In this document: one piece after another, positions 9,340 through 17,710 of the stretch | Layout of the letters: each line of letters begins with the position of its first letter | Numbering within the stretch: the first letter of the stretch is position 1 | Assembly: GCA_963813495.1 (NCBI GenBank) | Contig: CAWEZC010000011.1 | Span: 1 to 64,000, forward strand | Length of the DNA stretch: 64,000 nucleotides | Source: JACVRW01 sp963813495 | GTDB taxonomy: Bacteria > Actinomycetota > Thermoleophilia > Solirubrobacterales > Thermoleophilaceae | Direction of reading: 5' to 3' | Notes under the pieces: model-generated | Database searches by the model: none | Seen by the model: the letters and a program-made list of their open reading frames with translations, nothing else | Told to the model about the DNA's origin: nothing | Translations under genes and position numbers: made by a program

Positions 9340-10635
9340 TCAGCGTTGCGTTCCAACGACGACGGCGTCGAGCGGTCCGGCCGAGCGCGGGATCGGCCGG
9401 CCGGCGCCGGGGCGCCGGAGGTCGATCAGGCGCAGGTCCTCCGACCTCCATCCCCGATACCCCAACCTGTCTACGCGGGCGGCGTTGAGCATGAGGAAGC
9501 GGTCGGCGTGGACTGCGAGGGGTGAGCCGCAGAACTCGCCGCTTGGCACGGATGTCCGGCGTCCCCGTGCGAGCTCGACGCGAAGGATGCCGGGCCTCGC
9601 GCCGCACGCGCTGACGTACAGGAGTCTCCGCCTGGCGTCGATCTCGAAGTCCATCAGGTGGCCCAGGTGGCCGTTGAGGTGGAGACGCCCACTCTCGCGC
9701 CCGCGCCGGTCTAGCCGGAGCATCGCGTGCCCTCCCGTGGCCGCCACGAAGCCCGCTCCGGCCGGCGTGACGGCGCCGTGCACCCAGCCGGCGTCCGTCC
9801 GATCCGACGGGCATCTGGTCGGGGGTACGTGGGCGGGGCAGCGTCGCTCCGGCGCTTCCCCGGAGACGCGGGACCCGGGCCAGACGCGGAACGAATCCGC
9901 TCCGGTTGTGTCCCCGCCGTGGTAGCTGACGATGAGGCGGCGCTCGTCCGGACTGAGCGCGGCCCAGTAGGCCCACCAGCCCTTACCAGTCCTGACCCGC
10001 GGGGTCTGGTCGGCCTCGCGCAGGGTGTAGCTGCCCAGCAGCTCCCCCGTCTCGGCGTCGGCCATGGTCAGCACGGAGTCCAACCGGCTGCGCCCCGAGC
10101 GCCTCGCGCCGACCGCGTAGACGGTTCCGGACCGGCCGAGCAGCAGGCCGCTGTACCGCACGCCCGGTTCGAGCGGATGGCTGCAGCGCACCCGCAGGCT
10201 CCGCGCGTCGACCACCGCCACGCTGGAGCGCCCCGAGACCGGGTACCTGACGAGCGCGAGCACGGCGCGACCGTCCGGCGTCGCGGCGAGCATGGGCCCC
10301 GAGTCCTCCCTCAGGCCGAGCGAGTCCAGCCGGTCGATGTCACCGGGCTTCCACCGCGGCCCGAGCCCCCGCCGCGCCTCGACGGCGCCGTCGGGCAGTG
10401 AGATCCTCACCACCCGGTTCACCCGGCCTCGCAGCTCGCTCGGATATCGGTCGAAGTCGCCGAGCAGGGCCACGACGGCCGGCCCGCCGTCCACCGGCGG
10501 GGGCGGATCCGCGGGTTCCAGACAGGACACCGGCGCGCGCGAGCTTGGGCCGGACTTTCCGTCCCCGAGGCAGCCCGCGAGCGAAATCGCCACGGCGACG
10601 ACCAGCACCCGTCCCGGCAGTTTCCGTCCCGTCAT
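9340..10635 (-). CDS. Lipoprotein with a beta-propeller-like repeat domain
   Basis: The 431-residue protein starts at the ATG at 10635, preceded by an AGGAG ribosome site. It has a signal peptide MTGRKLPGRVLVVAVAISLAGC whose LAGC lipobox predicts a diacylglyceryl cysteine at residue 22. The mature part contains recurrent strand-rich blocks with D-x-R-S/T and S-PDERRLIVSYHGG, TPDGRAVLALVRY and DARRRLLYVSACG motifs, typical of YVTN/lactonase-like propellers. No catalytic residues can be named, so it is an extracytoplasmic propeller of unknown ligand. It has no partner genes: gaps of about 460 bp and 700 bp flank it. Confidence 0.75.
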   Translation of the reverse strand: MTGRKLPGRVLVVAVAISLAGCLGDGKSGPSSRAPVSCLEPADPPPPVDGGPAVVALLGDFDRYPSELRGRVNRVVRISLPDGAVEARRGLGPRWKPGDIDRLDSLGLREDSGPMLAATPDGRAVLALVRYPVSGRSSVAVVDARSLRVRCSHPLEPGVRYSGLLLGRSGTVYAVGARRSGRSRLDSVLTMADAETGELLGSYTLREADQTPRVRTGKGWWAYWAALSPDERRLIVSYHGGDTTGADSFRVWPGSRVSGEAPERRCPAHVPPTRCPSDRTDAGWVHGAVTPAGAGFVAATGGHAMLRLDRRGRESGRLHLNGHLGHLMDFEIDARRRLLYVSACGARPGILRVELARGRRTSVPSGEFCGSPLAVHADRFLMLNAARVDRLGYRGWRSEDLRLIDLRRPGAGRPIPRSAGPLDAVVVGTQR

Positions 10636-11343
10636 ACTCTCTCCTACGCGCGCGCGTGGTCGCCGGGTCCCGGCGGGGCGCGGCCGCGCGGCCTTCACCC
10701 CAGCCGCCGCGTGATCGAGCGCATCGAGCGCGACTACGCCGGACGCGTGGACCCTGAGTGCCTGAAGCGGTGCTTGCGCGAGCTGACCGCGGCCGACCGC
10801 GACTCGACGAGCAGCCGCACACAGCGCCGCGGCGAAGCAGCCGTAGCTTTGCGCGCGACTGGCCAAAGTGTCGCTGACCCATGAGCGCAGGCGTCTGCAC
10901 GGCGACGCACGTCGCTAGCGCAAAGGACGAGCGGCAGGTGTCCGGAGGCCCGCGCTGGGCTGCCGCGTCGCTCCTGCATCCGTGTAAACGCGGTAGCGGC
11001 GCCAGACTGCTGCTTTCCATGCGACTCGACACTCCACTCGCCGCACCGGACTGGATCAACGGCGCTGCTCCTATCGCCTGCCAGCGGCACTCACGGCCGG
11101 GGAGCGCGCGCTACCGCATATGCCTCGATGCGGCACTCCTGCCCGCCGCGATCCGGCCACGCTCGCGCTAGCACTATTCGTTCGGAGCGAGCGAAACGAG
11201 ACGCCCGCTCTTCTTTGGGATACGGAAACTGAGCGTTGCCCCTCGGTCCGTTCCCTGGCGATCGCTTGCGATCGAGACTAGTGTGGACCGACTGGCCTGA
11301 GCGCGCTGATGCTGCGCGCACTATTCAAAGGAGACCCGCCACC
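10636..11343 (+). repeat. Gene-free 708-bp stretch with two dispersed-repeat copies
   Basis: Two copies of the dispersed element lie close together in the same orientation, at about 11008-11035 (TGCTTTCCATGCGACTCG) and 11065-11092 (TATCGCCTGCCAGCGGCACTC). The rest holds the divergent promoters of the lipoprotein gene and the membrane-anchored gene. The latter has an AAAGGAGAC ribosome site at about 11327-11335. No gene is supported here. Confidence 0.5.
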
Positions 11344-12036
11344 ATGAGGGATGCCATCGCGACCAAGGGGTCAAGGCGACTGGTGCTCGTTGTGGTTGGG
11401 CTGCTCGCGGCGGCCGCCGTGCTCCCCCTGCTCGTGCCGCCGAGTGCGGTGGCCTGGGAGTTGCTGCCTTTGGAGGCCAGGCTGGCTTTGGAGGCCACGG
11501 AGATCAGCTCCGCGAAGGTCTGTGGGGCGAGCGAGTGCAGGGAGGTCTCCGATCCGGAGGCGGCGACGGCGCTCGCGGTCGGCCCCACCCCCCGGGGTAC
11601 GGACGCCCCCGTGCGCGGGCTGCCCTGGTACAAGAGCACGCTCACGATCCCCGCCGAGGAGCGCGGCGAGGTGGACCGCGTCTCCGTCACCGTGGTGCCC
11701 TCCGCCGGGCTGATGCGCGTGGGGGAGGACGGGAACGGGGTCTGGGTGACCCTGCCCAGCCAGAGCAAAGAGGCCTACGCGAAGCTCACAGCCGGGCTTA
11801 CGCCCCGCCCGGCGAGGACGCTTCCGAGCGTGGGCGAGGACGCGCTGCCGGTCGCCCGCGTCGACGAGGTCTTCGACCCGAGTGCGGCCACCCCGGCGCA
11901 GGCGAGCGACGGCTCGAACGTTTGGATCGTCGCGCTGGGCGGCGGCGTGCTAGCGGCGCTCATGGCGGGGTTGCTGCTCACGATCCGCCACCGCCGCGCG
12001 TCGACGCCGCCAGCGGCGCCCGAGGCACCGGCGTAG
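11344..12036 (+). CDS. Secreted, C-terminally membrane-anchored protein of unknown function
   Basis: The 230-residue protein begins at the ATG at 11344 behind a strong AAAGGAGA site. An N-terminal hydrophobic segment (about 12-32, LVLVVVGLLAAAAVLPLLVPP) is a signal peptide or anchor. A Cys pair sits in KVCGASECREVSD. A proline-rich beta region follows, and a second hydrophobic helix near the end (SNVWIVALGGGVLAALMAGLLLTI) is capped by RHRRAS, giving an exported N-terminal domain with a cytoplasmic tail. I do not recognise the family. There is no operon partner. Confidence 0.7.
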   Translation: MRDAIATKGSRRLVLVVVGLLAAAAVLPLLVPPSAVAWELLPLEARLALEATEISSAKVCGASECREVSDPEAATALAVGPTPRGTDAPVRGLPWYKSTLTIPAEERGEVDRVSVTVVPSAGLMRVGEDGNGVWVTLPSQSKEAYAKLTAGLTPRPARTLPSVGEDALPVARVDEVFDPSAATPAQASDGSNVWIVALGGGVLAALMAGLLLTIRHRRASTPPAAPEAPA

Positions 12037-12467
12037 GGACGGTCCGGGTCGGCCCCAGACGTCCGGCAGGGGCCAGGAAACTCGGGCTAACGGGTGGTCC
12101 GGGCAGGCTGCGTCGGGGTGGTTGCGTCCGATTCCATGTAGGGATTCCGTCGCACGACCGGCGACAGCCGCACCCTCGACGGCGACGTCACTGGCGGAGA
12201 TGACGACCTCCTGTACGGCGGTGCGTTGTGTGGCCGCTCTATCTAGACGGAAGCACTCGCCCTGCAGCCCGGCACGCCCGCGCTGGACGAAGGAGCGAGC
12301 GGGCGGAAGGCAGACCGGCGCTGCTCTTGCTTTCGCCTGCTAGCGGCACTCCTGGCACGGCTTCGCAGCCCTACCGATTCCGGCCTGGTGGCAAGACGGG
12401 CGCCTGGCTTGCGCCGGTGCCGGTCACCGTACGGTCACGAGCCAACAGGCCCTAGCCTAGAAAGCAC
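12037..12467 (+). repeat. Gene-free stretch with a dispersed-repeat copy (12320-12352)
   Basis: No gene is supported. The sequence TTTCGCCTGCTAGCGGCACTCC at 12331-12352, preceded by GGCGCTGCTC, closely matches the copy at 11065-11092. The stretch ends at the hairpin terminator described next. Confidence 0.45.
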
Positions 12468-12493
12468 AAAAGCCCGCCGTTAGCGGGGCTTTT
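12468..12493 (-). terminator. Hairpin terminator next to the tRNA-Arg 3' half
   Basis: AAAAGCCCGC (12468-12477) pairs with GCGGGGCTTTT (12483-12493) with one bulged G and a five-base loop, with A and T runs on both sides. It can act in both directions. On the minus strand it lies directly downstream of the tRNA-Arg 3' half, as expected of the native terminator of that tRNA. Confidence 0.7.
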
Positions 12494-12497
12494 GTAG

Positions 12498-12537
<40 letters not shown>

Positions 12538-12580
12538 GGCCCGACGCTTCTCGCCCCAGATCCCGCTTTCTAGCAGATGG

Positions 12581-12798
12581 CTAGCGGCCACCACGGGGCG
12601 CGCCACCGACGGACAACAGGGCGCCAATCGCACCCAGGCTCCCGGCGACGATCCCGATTGACCCGCCCACAGGTGTCGCCTGACATCGGCGAGAAGCCTC
12701 CCGTCAGCTGATCACCCCGAGCGCGATCCTGACCCAGCCCATCGTGTTGGGGCTGCTGAAGATGACGTACCCAGCAGCCCGCCGGCGGTGCCGTCCAT
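12581..12798 (-). pseudogene. Small phage-type membrane protein gene, broken by indels
   Basis: Directly after the terminase-like gene (TAATG junction at 12798), the minus strand begins MDGTAGGLL. After a one-base shift it reads YVIFSSPNTMGWVRIALGVIS, then LTGGFSPMSGDT in another frame, then PVGGSIGIVAGSLGAIGALLSVGGA back in the second frame. Joined, these would give a protein of about 70 residues with two hydrophobic helices, a size common for phage holin-like or virion membrane proteins. The frame changes make it a pseudogene or a sequencing artefact. The reading is tentative. Confidence 0.3.
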
Positions 12799-13202
12799 TA
12801 GCCGCGCAGCAGCCGCTCGCGCTCGCGGCTGTTCGGAAGCCGCCGGCCAGTGCGCTCGCCAGCATCCGCGACCACCACTATGCCCGCCTGGCGCCGCGCC
12901 CGCGGGTTCAAGGCGAGCCGGTCCTCAAGCTGGCCGACCTGCGAGAACAGCGACACCGGCGCGTCCATCACGCCCTCCACGTCGATCCTCGCGCGCAGCC
13001 GGATCAACCGGACGACGGCCGGCGTGTCGTCGCTCGTCCAGAGCACCGACACCGGCGACGACCACAACTCCCTCCACGCCTCCCGCTCCGCAGCCGTCAG
13101 CCCGTCCGGCGGCGGCGGTGGCGTGCGCGGGGCGTCCGAGATGGTGTGGCCGGCGCGGCTACGGCGCTGATCGTTCCCGGTCGGCAGCAGGCGATGCGAC
13201 AT
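12798..13202 (-). CDS. Phage terminase small subunit-like protein (P27 type)
   Basis: The 134-residue protein starts at the ATG at 13202. The segment GLTAAEREAWRELWSSPVSVLWTSDDTPAVVRLIRL, followed by FSQVGQLEDRLALNPRARRQ, is the signature layout of P27-family small terminase subunits of actinophages, in which the W-W/LWxSP element and the QLEDRxxLxPxARR element are conserved. These proteins recognise the packaging site and deliver DNA to the large subunit. No large terminase, portal or capsid gene follows, so this is either a remnant or a satellite that borrows a helper's packaging machine. It lies downstream of the replication protein on the same strand. Confidence 0.65.
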   Translation of the reverse strand: MSHRLLPTGNDQRRSRAGHTISDAPRTPPPPPDGLTAAEREAWRELWSSPVSVLWTSDDTPAVVRLIRLRARIDVEGVMDAPVSLFSQVGQLEDRLALNPRARRQAGIVVVADAGERTGRRLPNSRERERLLRG

Positions 13203-13360
13203 GGCCCGGATTTTCGCACGGCAGACACTCAGAACCGACGCAAGACCATCCACAGAAAAAAGCACCCCGACCCCTCGTCGACAATGGTCGCCCGTGATCC
13301 CCACGGCGGCTGGGCTGAATGGTCAGGTCCGGACGGGGGATGCCCAGGGAGCGCGAGACC

Positions 13361-13383
13361 GACACACACACCGTGTGTGTGTC
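13361..13383. promoter_or_regulatory. Perfect 23-bp palindrome
   Basis: GACACACACAC (13361-13371) is followed by a single C and its exact complement GTGTGTGTGTC (13373-13383): 11-bp arms with a one-base centre. It lies in the 242-bp gap between the replication gene and the terminase-like gene, so it could be an operator, a replication or packaging site, or a transcription-pausing hairpin. Confidence 0.5.
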
Positions 13384-13444
13384 ACCCCGCTCGTAAGCTC
13401 CCCATCCGTGATCGGGATATGACCACGTTGACCGGCCCGAAGCC

Positions 13445-15958
13445 CTAGTCATCGTCCCCAGTGGCTCCCGCCGTGCCAGGCGGCCGCGGCCGGAAAGTGT
13501 CGGTGCGGAAGTGGAGCACCTCGGTGCGGCGTTGGCCGACGACCTTGCGGATCGTGAAGCCCCTAGTCTCGCCCGTACTTGCGAGTAGCCGCTTCTCGTT
13601 GAGCCGCTTCCGAAGCGTGTGCTCGGTGATCGTGAGCGGCTCGCCGACGGCCATACTCATCCGCTGTGCGACCGCGTACGCGCTCTTCGGGTCAAGATAG
13701 AGGCTGTCAGGATCCCGGTGGTCGATCCAGCCGATGTGATCTCCATGAGGCCGCCAGTCCTCGTCGCTGCCGCGCGGTGGCTTCCGCCATCCCCAGATCG
13801 ACGGCATGCCGGGCGGCGGATCGCCGTCCACGTCGCTCACATGCGCGCCGCCGGAGCTGAGCGCGGCCACGATCGCCGTCCGGTAGTTGCGGACCGGGTC
13901 GCTGGCGGCCTGGTGATCCTCCTGCAGCGCCGCCGCGCGACCCAGCGCCCGCCACGCCTGCTGCCAAAGCGCGGTGCGCTCCCGAGCGCTGATCGCTCCG
14001 ACCGCCTCCGCGTAGTCGAGCAGGTAGCGGAGGCCGAGTGCGAAGTGGGCGATCACCATGGGGGTGCGGCGATGTCCGGCCCCCTGGGTCGCCACCGCGC
14101 GAAGCTCGGCGAGCTCGCCCGGCACCCGGCGGCGAATGGCGTCGTAGTCCTGCGCCAGGTAGCGGAGATAGCCGGCCATCGCCATCGCGGGCAGCCCTGC
14201 CGCGGCGAGCTCCTGGGCCTCAGTCAGCTTGTCGAAGTCGACGGCACCGACGCCTACGTCTGCGATCAGCAACCTTGCGCGCACGGACTGGCCGCGCGGC
14301 ACGTCCTCGCCGGTCGAGCCGACAACGCCGCGTGGGATCTTCGGCGGCCGCAGGCTCGAGTCGGCGCGCATGCGCCCTCGGCCCTGCTTGTTGCCTTGAG
14401 CTCGAAAGACGCGCTCGGCGTCACGGTGGGCCTTGCGCACATCGAACGCGGTGCCCTGCGGCGCGAAGTCGTCCACGACCACATACGCGTCCTTGGCCTG
14501 AAATAGCAAGCCCTCTAAGGCGTTCGCGGTGCTGGTCCAGGAGCCGGGCAGCGCCCGCGAGTGGAACCCGGCGCCGTAGTGCTGCTGCGCCAGTGCCGCG
14601 AGCTCGGTCTTGCCGGCGCCGGTGAAGCCCACGAGATGGTTGCTGGTGTCGCAGGGCCCTAGCGGCGCGCGATAGACGCCGCCCAGGAGTGGGAATGTCA
14701 CGTCTGGAGGCGCCAGCTCGAGAAGCAGGAAGCTTGCCTCGATCGCCGCCTTGAGGTCAGCGCCTGTCGGATCGGGAAGCCGGAACGGCTCAAGCTCGGG
14801 GGCGAGGGCGACGGACACATCGGCGACGAGTCCCGCTGCGCCAATCGCGCCATCGCCGTGCAGGTACAGCCAGCCGCCGTCGACCTTCGCCCAGCCGGTA
14901 TGCGCATAGACCGTGCGCTCCGGGATCTCTCCGGACAGGAGCTGGATCGCGGCACGGGCACGGTCCCTGGTGCCCATCCCGGGGTAGACGACGGCCGAAG
15001 CCCCCAGATTCTCGGTCGCCCAGCTCAGGTTAGGGAACTGCGCTGCGGGCACGCTGAAACACAACGGACGGCCCCGCACGGCGCCCTCGATCTCGAACAC
15101 GCGCTTCGTCTCGGCGCCATCGTCCTCGGTGATGTCCGCGACGATCTCGGCCTCGAAGTTGGTGAGCGGCACGGGGACGACGCCGTTGCCAGCCCGCTTG
15201 TTCCAGATAAGGCTGCCGCCGCTGAACTCGTACTCCGGCGCGGAGTGAGGGTCGTGATCGAGCGGCCGCAGATCCCGGCGTGCGAGGGCAAGCAGGTCAT
15301 CGACGGAATGACCGGCAGCAAAGTAGTCATCCAAGCCGACCTTCGCGCCACCCTCGCCCGACGGTAGGTAGATAAGGAACACCTCGGCACCGCGGCTCTC
15401 GAGGAACGGCTTCAGGCGAGCCAGCGCGCCGTGCACCTCGGGCTTCACCATGACGTCCGAGTCGTAGGCGACGTTGACGACGCGGCCGTTCAGGGCGATG
15501 GACTCGAAGTCGGTCAGCACGGTCTTCCCGCCCTTCTGGTTGGTGCCGCGGAAACACCACACCCCGATGAGGTCGATGCAGCACAACCCTGCGCTGACGG
15601 CCGCATCCGCCTTCCGCGCCCCTTCGGTGATGAACAACGGTCGGCTGGGATCGCCGAGGTGCTCTCGCGCGCGCGGAGGGACGTCGATCACCATCGCGCT
15701 GCGGAACGGCATTTCGTACTTGCGCGCTCGACCGTTCACGATCCGCGGCTGATCGGGACGGCTGAGATAACCGCCAATACCACCAGTGACGTCGAGGATC
15801 GGAATCAGCATCGCCGGAACGCTCCGCTGGGTCCGCCCGAACCCCAGGGTCGCAAGCTCCTCCTTCTTCTCGACAGAGCGGTAGCCGCGCTCGTTGGCAA
15901 CGGCTTCGCTGATCGCAGAGTCGTGAAGCAGCTTCTCGTGCTGCGGGAGGAGCGGCAT
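13445..15958 (-). CDS. DUF3854/TOPRIM-like primase-ATPase replication protein of a mobile element
   Basis: This 837-residue protein has an N-terminal region with FITEGARKADAAVSAGLCCIDLIGVWCF (about residues 108-135) and NVAYDSDV, the TOPRIM-like DUF3854 module found in plasmid and phage primases. The middle and C-terminal region resembles DUF927-type helicase partners, with Walker A GFTGAGKT (near 420) and Walker B DAYVVVDDFAP. A winged-helix-like end (TEHTLRKRLNEKRLL) may bind DNA. Such proteins start replication of integrative elements and satellites. It is preceded by small genes on the same strand (15984-16426) under the palindromic operator, which suggests repression by the divergent MerR-type gene. 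Assignment to a precise replicase class needs profile searches. Confidence 0.75.
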   Translation of the reverse strand: MPLLPQHEKLLHDSAISEAVANERGYRSVEKKEELATLGFGRTQRSVPAMLIPILDVTGGIGGYLSRPDQPRIVNGRARKYEMPFRSAMVIDVPPRAREHLGDPSRPLFITEGARKADAAVSAGLCCIDLIGVWCFRGTNQKGGKTVLTDFESIALNGRVVNVAYDSDVMVKPEVHGALARLKPFLESRGAEVFLIYLPSGEGGAKVGLDDYFAAGHSVDDLLALARRDLRPLDHDPHSAPEYEFSGGSLIWNKRAGNGVVPVPLTNFEAEIVADITEDDGAETKRVFEIEGAVRGRPLCFSVPAAQFPNLSWATENLGASAVVYPGMGTRDRARAAIQLLSGEIPERTVYAHTGWAKVDGGWLYLHGDGAIGAAGLVADVSVALAPELEPFRLPDPTGADLKAAIEASFLLLELAPPDVTFPLLGGVYRAPLGPCDTSNHLVGFTGAGKTELAALAQQHYGAGFHSRALPGSWTSTANALEGLLFQAKDAYVVVDDFAPQGTAFDVRKAHRDAERVFRAQGNKQGRGRMRADSSLRPPKIPRGVVGSTGEDVPRGQSVRARLLIADVGVGAVDFDKLTEAQELAAAGLPAMAMAGYLRYLAQDYDAIRRRVPGELAELRAVATQGAGHRRTPMVIAHFALGLRYLLDYAEAVGAISARERTALWQQAWRALGRAAALQEDHQAASDPVRNYRTAIVAALSSGGAHVSDVDGDPPPGMPSIWGWRKPPRGSDEDWRPHGDHIGWIDHRDPDSLYLDPKSAYAVAQRMSMAVGEPLTITEHTLRKRLNEKRLLASTGETRGFTIRKVVGQRRTEVLHFRTDTFRPRPPGTAGATGDDD

Positions 15959-15983
15959 CTACGCCGCCCGTCTCGGCGCCGTA

Positions 15984-16247
15984 TCAGCTCGTGCGCCCGT
16001 CATGCTCCGCCAAGTCGAGAAGACGACCAAGGGCGTCCCGAACCTCCGGCGGTAGGAGCACGCCCGCCTCGCCGCGAGCAATGAAAAGTCGTAGACGATC
16101 GAGATCGCACGGACGCACCGGCAGCGGAGGGTCCGCCGTCTCGATCGTGAGCGACGCCGCGGACTCCGTCTCATTGAGCCGCTGGAGCTGAGGCGCTTGG
16201 CTACTCGCGCGCGCGTGCACCGCTGTTCCATCTGGTTCGAGCGTCAC
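15984..16247 (-). CDS. Small hypothetical protein upstream of the replication gene
   Basis: The 87-residue frame begins MTLEPDGTAVHARAS and ends VRDALGRLLDLAEHDGRTS. It ends 25 bp before the replication gene and its ATG overlaps the stop of the preceding small gene (ATGA at 16244-16247). The helical C-terminal half (DLDRLRLFIARGEAGVLLPPEVRDALGRL) looks protein-like. There is no recognised family. Its place in an apparent three-gene early operon supports it. Confidence 0.5.
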   Translation of the reverse strand: MTLEPDGTAVHARASSQAPQLQRLNETESAASLTIETADPPLPVRPCDLDRLRLFIARGEAGVLLPPEVRDALGRLLDLAEHDGRTS

Positions 16248-16426
16248 TCACCCGATGGTGGACGGCGTCGAACCGTCTGACCAGTCCCTTGACAACAGTT
16301 GTCAATCCCTTCGCGGACGGCCTTGGCAAGCCAAAAGCGGGTGGCGGCGGAATCGGCCTCATACTTGGCGAGAGCATGGAGGACGAGATCGACGGCGCGC
16401 GCTACTGCGAGCTGGTACGCATCCAT
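16244..16426 (-). CDS. Small hypothetical helical protein
   Basis: A 60-residue frame, MDAYQLAVARAVDLVLHALAKYEA..., with helix-forming composition. Its stop overlaps the next start (ATGA). It overlaps the first 50 bp of the divergent MerR-type gene and contains the palindromic operator, so translation is uncertain; the true early transcript could begin inside it. Confidence 0.35.
   Translation of the reverse strand: MDAYQLAVARAVDLVLHALAKYEADSAATRFWLAKAVREGIDNCCQGTGQTVRRRPPSGE
16289..16305. promoter_or_regulatory. Palindromic operator candidate TTGACAAC-A-GTTGTCAA
   Basis: A perfect 17-bp palindrome with 8-bp arms and a single central A. Each strand presents TTGACA, a consensus -35 hexamer, although no good -10 was seen at 17 bp on either side. 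It lies about 70 bp upstream of the MerR-type gene start and next to the leftward early genes, where an element repressor or excisionase would bind. Confidence 0.5.
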
Positions 16427-16687
16427 CGGGCAACCCTCTCGCGATGGGTGAAGGAAGAAATCATCGTGCCCCGGTTAGAGGGTTCGCACGGCCGACAAGT
16501 ATTCACTCAGAGCGACGTCAACTTCGGTCGCGCACTCAACAAGCTGCTGACGCGATATCCAGGGAGGTACGCGCTACGGCAAATGGTCGAGGTTGTCCGC
16601 GGCCACAGAGAACTAGACGAGCATCACAGCCCGTACTCGCCGCCCACAGGACCTAGTCCGCAGCAGGAGCCCGGTACGGAGCGCTAG
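16376..16687 (+). CDS. MerR-type HTH protein (element regulator or excisionase)
   Basis: From the ATG at 16376 the 103-residue product begins MEDEIDGARYCELVRIHRATLSRWVKEEIIVPRLEGSHGRQVFTQSDV. It is a helix-turn-helix with wing like MerR/HTH_17 DNA-binding domains (about 8-50), followed by a short helical region (RYPGRYALRQMVEVVRGHREL) and a disordered tail. An earlier in-frame ATG at 16289 would place the palindrome inside the gene and adds a glycine-rich stretch without family support. MerR-like proteins of this size act as excisionases or repressors of integrative elements. It is divergent from the replication genes. Confidence 0.6.
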   Translation: MEDEIDGARYCELVRIHRATLSRWVKEEIIVPRLEGSHGRQVFTQSDVNFGRALNKLLTRYPGRYALRQMVEVVRGHRELDEHHSPYSPPTGPSPQQEPGTER

Positions 16688-16711
16688 ATGTCGAGACGCC
16701 AGGTGGCGGCG

Positions 16712-17170
16712 CTAAGTCGCGGTCGACCCGACGAGGTGGTGGGCGTGCGCAATGAGCTCCTCATCGGAGAGCGACGCGACCTCCCGCTGGACGAGCTGGA
16801 ACTCCGGCTTGACCGGCGATCCTGGCACGAACCGGTCCAGGATTTCCTGGATGCAGGACAGCTTGACTCTCGCGTCGAGCGGGCCGTCAACCGGCAGCTC
16901 CGCCATCTTCCTCAGCTCCGCGAGCGCAGTGCTTGCCGCCGCGGCAAGCTCCCTGGCGAACTCCTCTCCGATTCGGTCCAGCTGCCGGGCGAGCTCTACC
17001 TTGACCAAGGGGTCACCCATCCAGAGGTAGACGGTGCGACGCTGGACGTCGAGCGCATCTGCGATCTCGCCCCCGGATGCGCCGTCGAGCTTGAGTCGGA
17101 TCGCCGCGTGGTGCCGAGGACCAAGTGCCTGCAGACCTTCGCTCACCCCGGGATTACACGCGTGTTGCAT
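16712..17170 (-). CDS. HTH protein resembling phBC6A51-type small terminase / DNA-binding proteins
   Basis: The product (152 residues from the ATG at 17170) contains HHAAIRLKLDGASGGEIADALDVQRRTVYLWMGDPLVKVELARQ, a homeodomain-like helix-turn-helix (about 16-60). A long helix follows, then VDGPLDARVKLSCIQEILDRFVPGSP, a pattern I associate with phage small terminase-like or phBC6A51 HTH proteins. It is convergent with the MerR-type gene with 24 bp between the stops. Function is inferred from fold only: DNA recognition for packaging or regulation. Confidence 0.55.
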   Translation of the reverse strand: MQHACNPGVSEGLQALGPRHHAAIRLKLDGASGGEIADALDVQRRTVYLWMGDPLVKVELARQLDRIGEEFARELAAAASTALAELRKMAELPVDGPLDARVKLSCIQEILDRFVPGSPVKPEFQLVQREVASLSDEELIAHAHHLVGSTAT

Positions 17171-17209
17171 CGATACACGCAAGATGGTGGGTGACCCAGC
17201 CACCTCCAT

Positions 17210-17710
17210 CTGGGCCGAGGTGCTCTTCGATAGCCAACTAGGCTGCGCCGCAAACCCTCGCGAGGAAGATCCCGTCCGGGAGCCTCTTCTTCCACCTCGA
17301 TGACCGCCACGCCCGACGGGCCGTCGGAAGTGATCAGAGGCCGACGGAAGCCCTCCCCTGAGCTCCCGGCTATGTCGCGACAGCAGCGCCCGGTCTCACA
17401 TTCACGCGAACGCGCTAGTCACGCTTGAACGCGTCTCACTGCCGCTTTGCATGGGAAGCAGCACTGGGGTGCAGGCTTGCCACCGCTAGTGCTGTCAGGC
17501 GATTGCGACAGCCGAGGCCTGAGTGGTAATGCGGCGCGGCTGGGGTCGGCGCGCCCAGGCTGTGCCTATGCACGGCGCTGGGACAGGACGGGCTGACCGC
17601 GCGACTGCTCGTCGTCCGTAGGAGCAGCGATCAGGTCGCTAACAGAGGCGCCCGGTTTCGCGCGCGAAGCAGGACTGCGCTGGTTCGGCACCGCAACGAC
17701 ATCCGCAGCC
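17210..17710 (-). repeat. Gene-free 501-bp stretch with an inverted dispersed-repeat copy (17436-17464)
   Basis: No gene is supported. On the minus strand, 17464-17436 reads GTGCTGCTTCCCATGCAAAG and then CGGCAGTGA, the fullest copy of the dispersed element. This stretch separates the phage-like block from the MoxR locus and may hold the other edge of the integrated element, but no tRNA sequence is visible. Confidence 0.45.
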
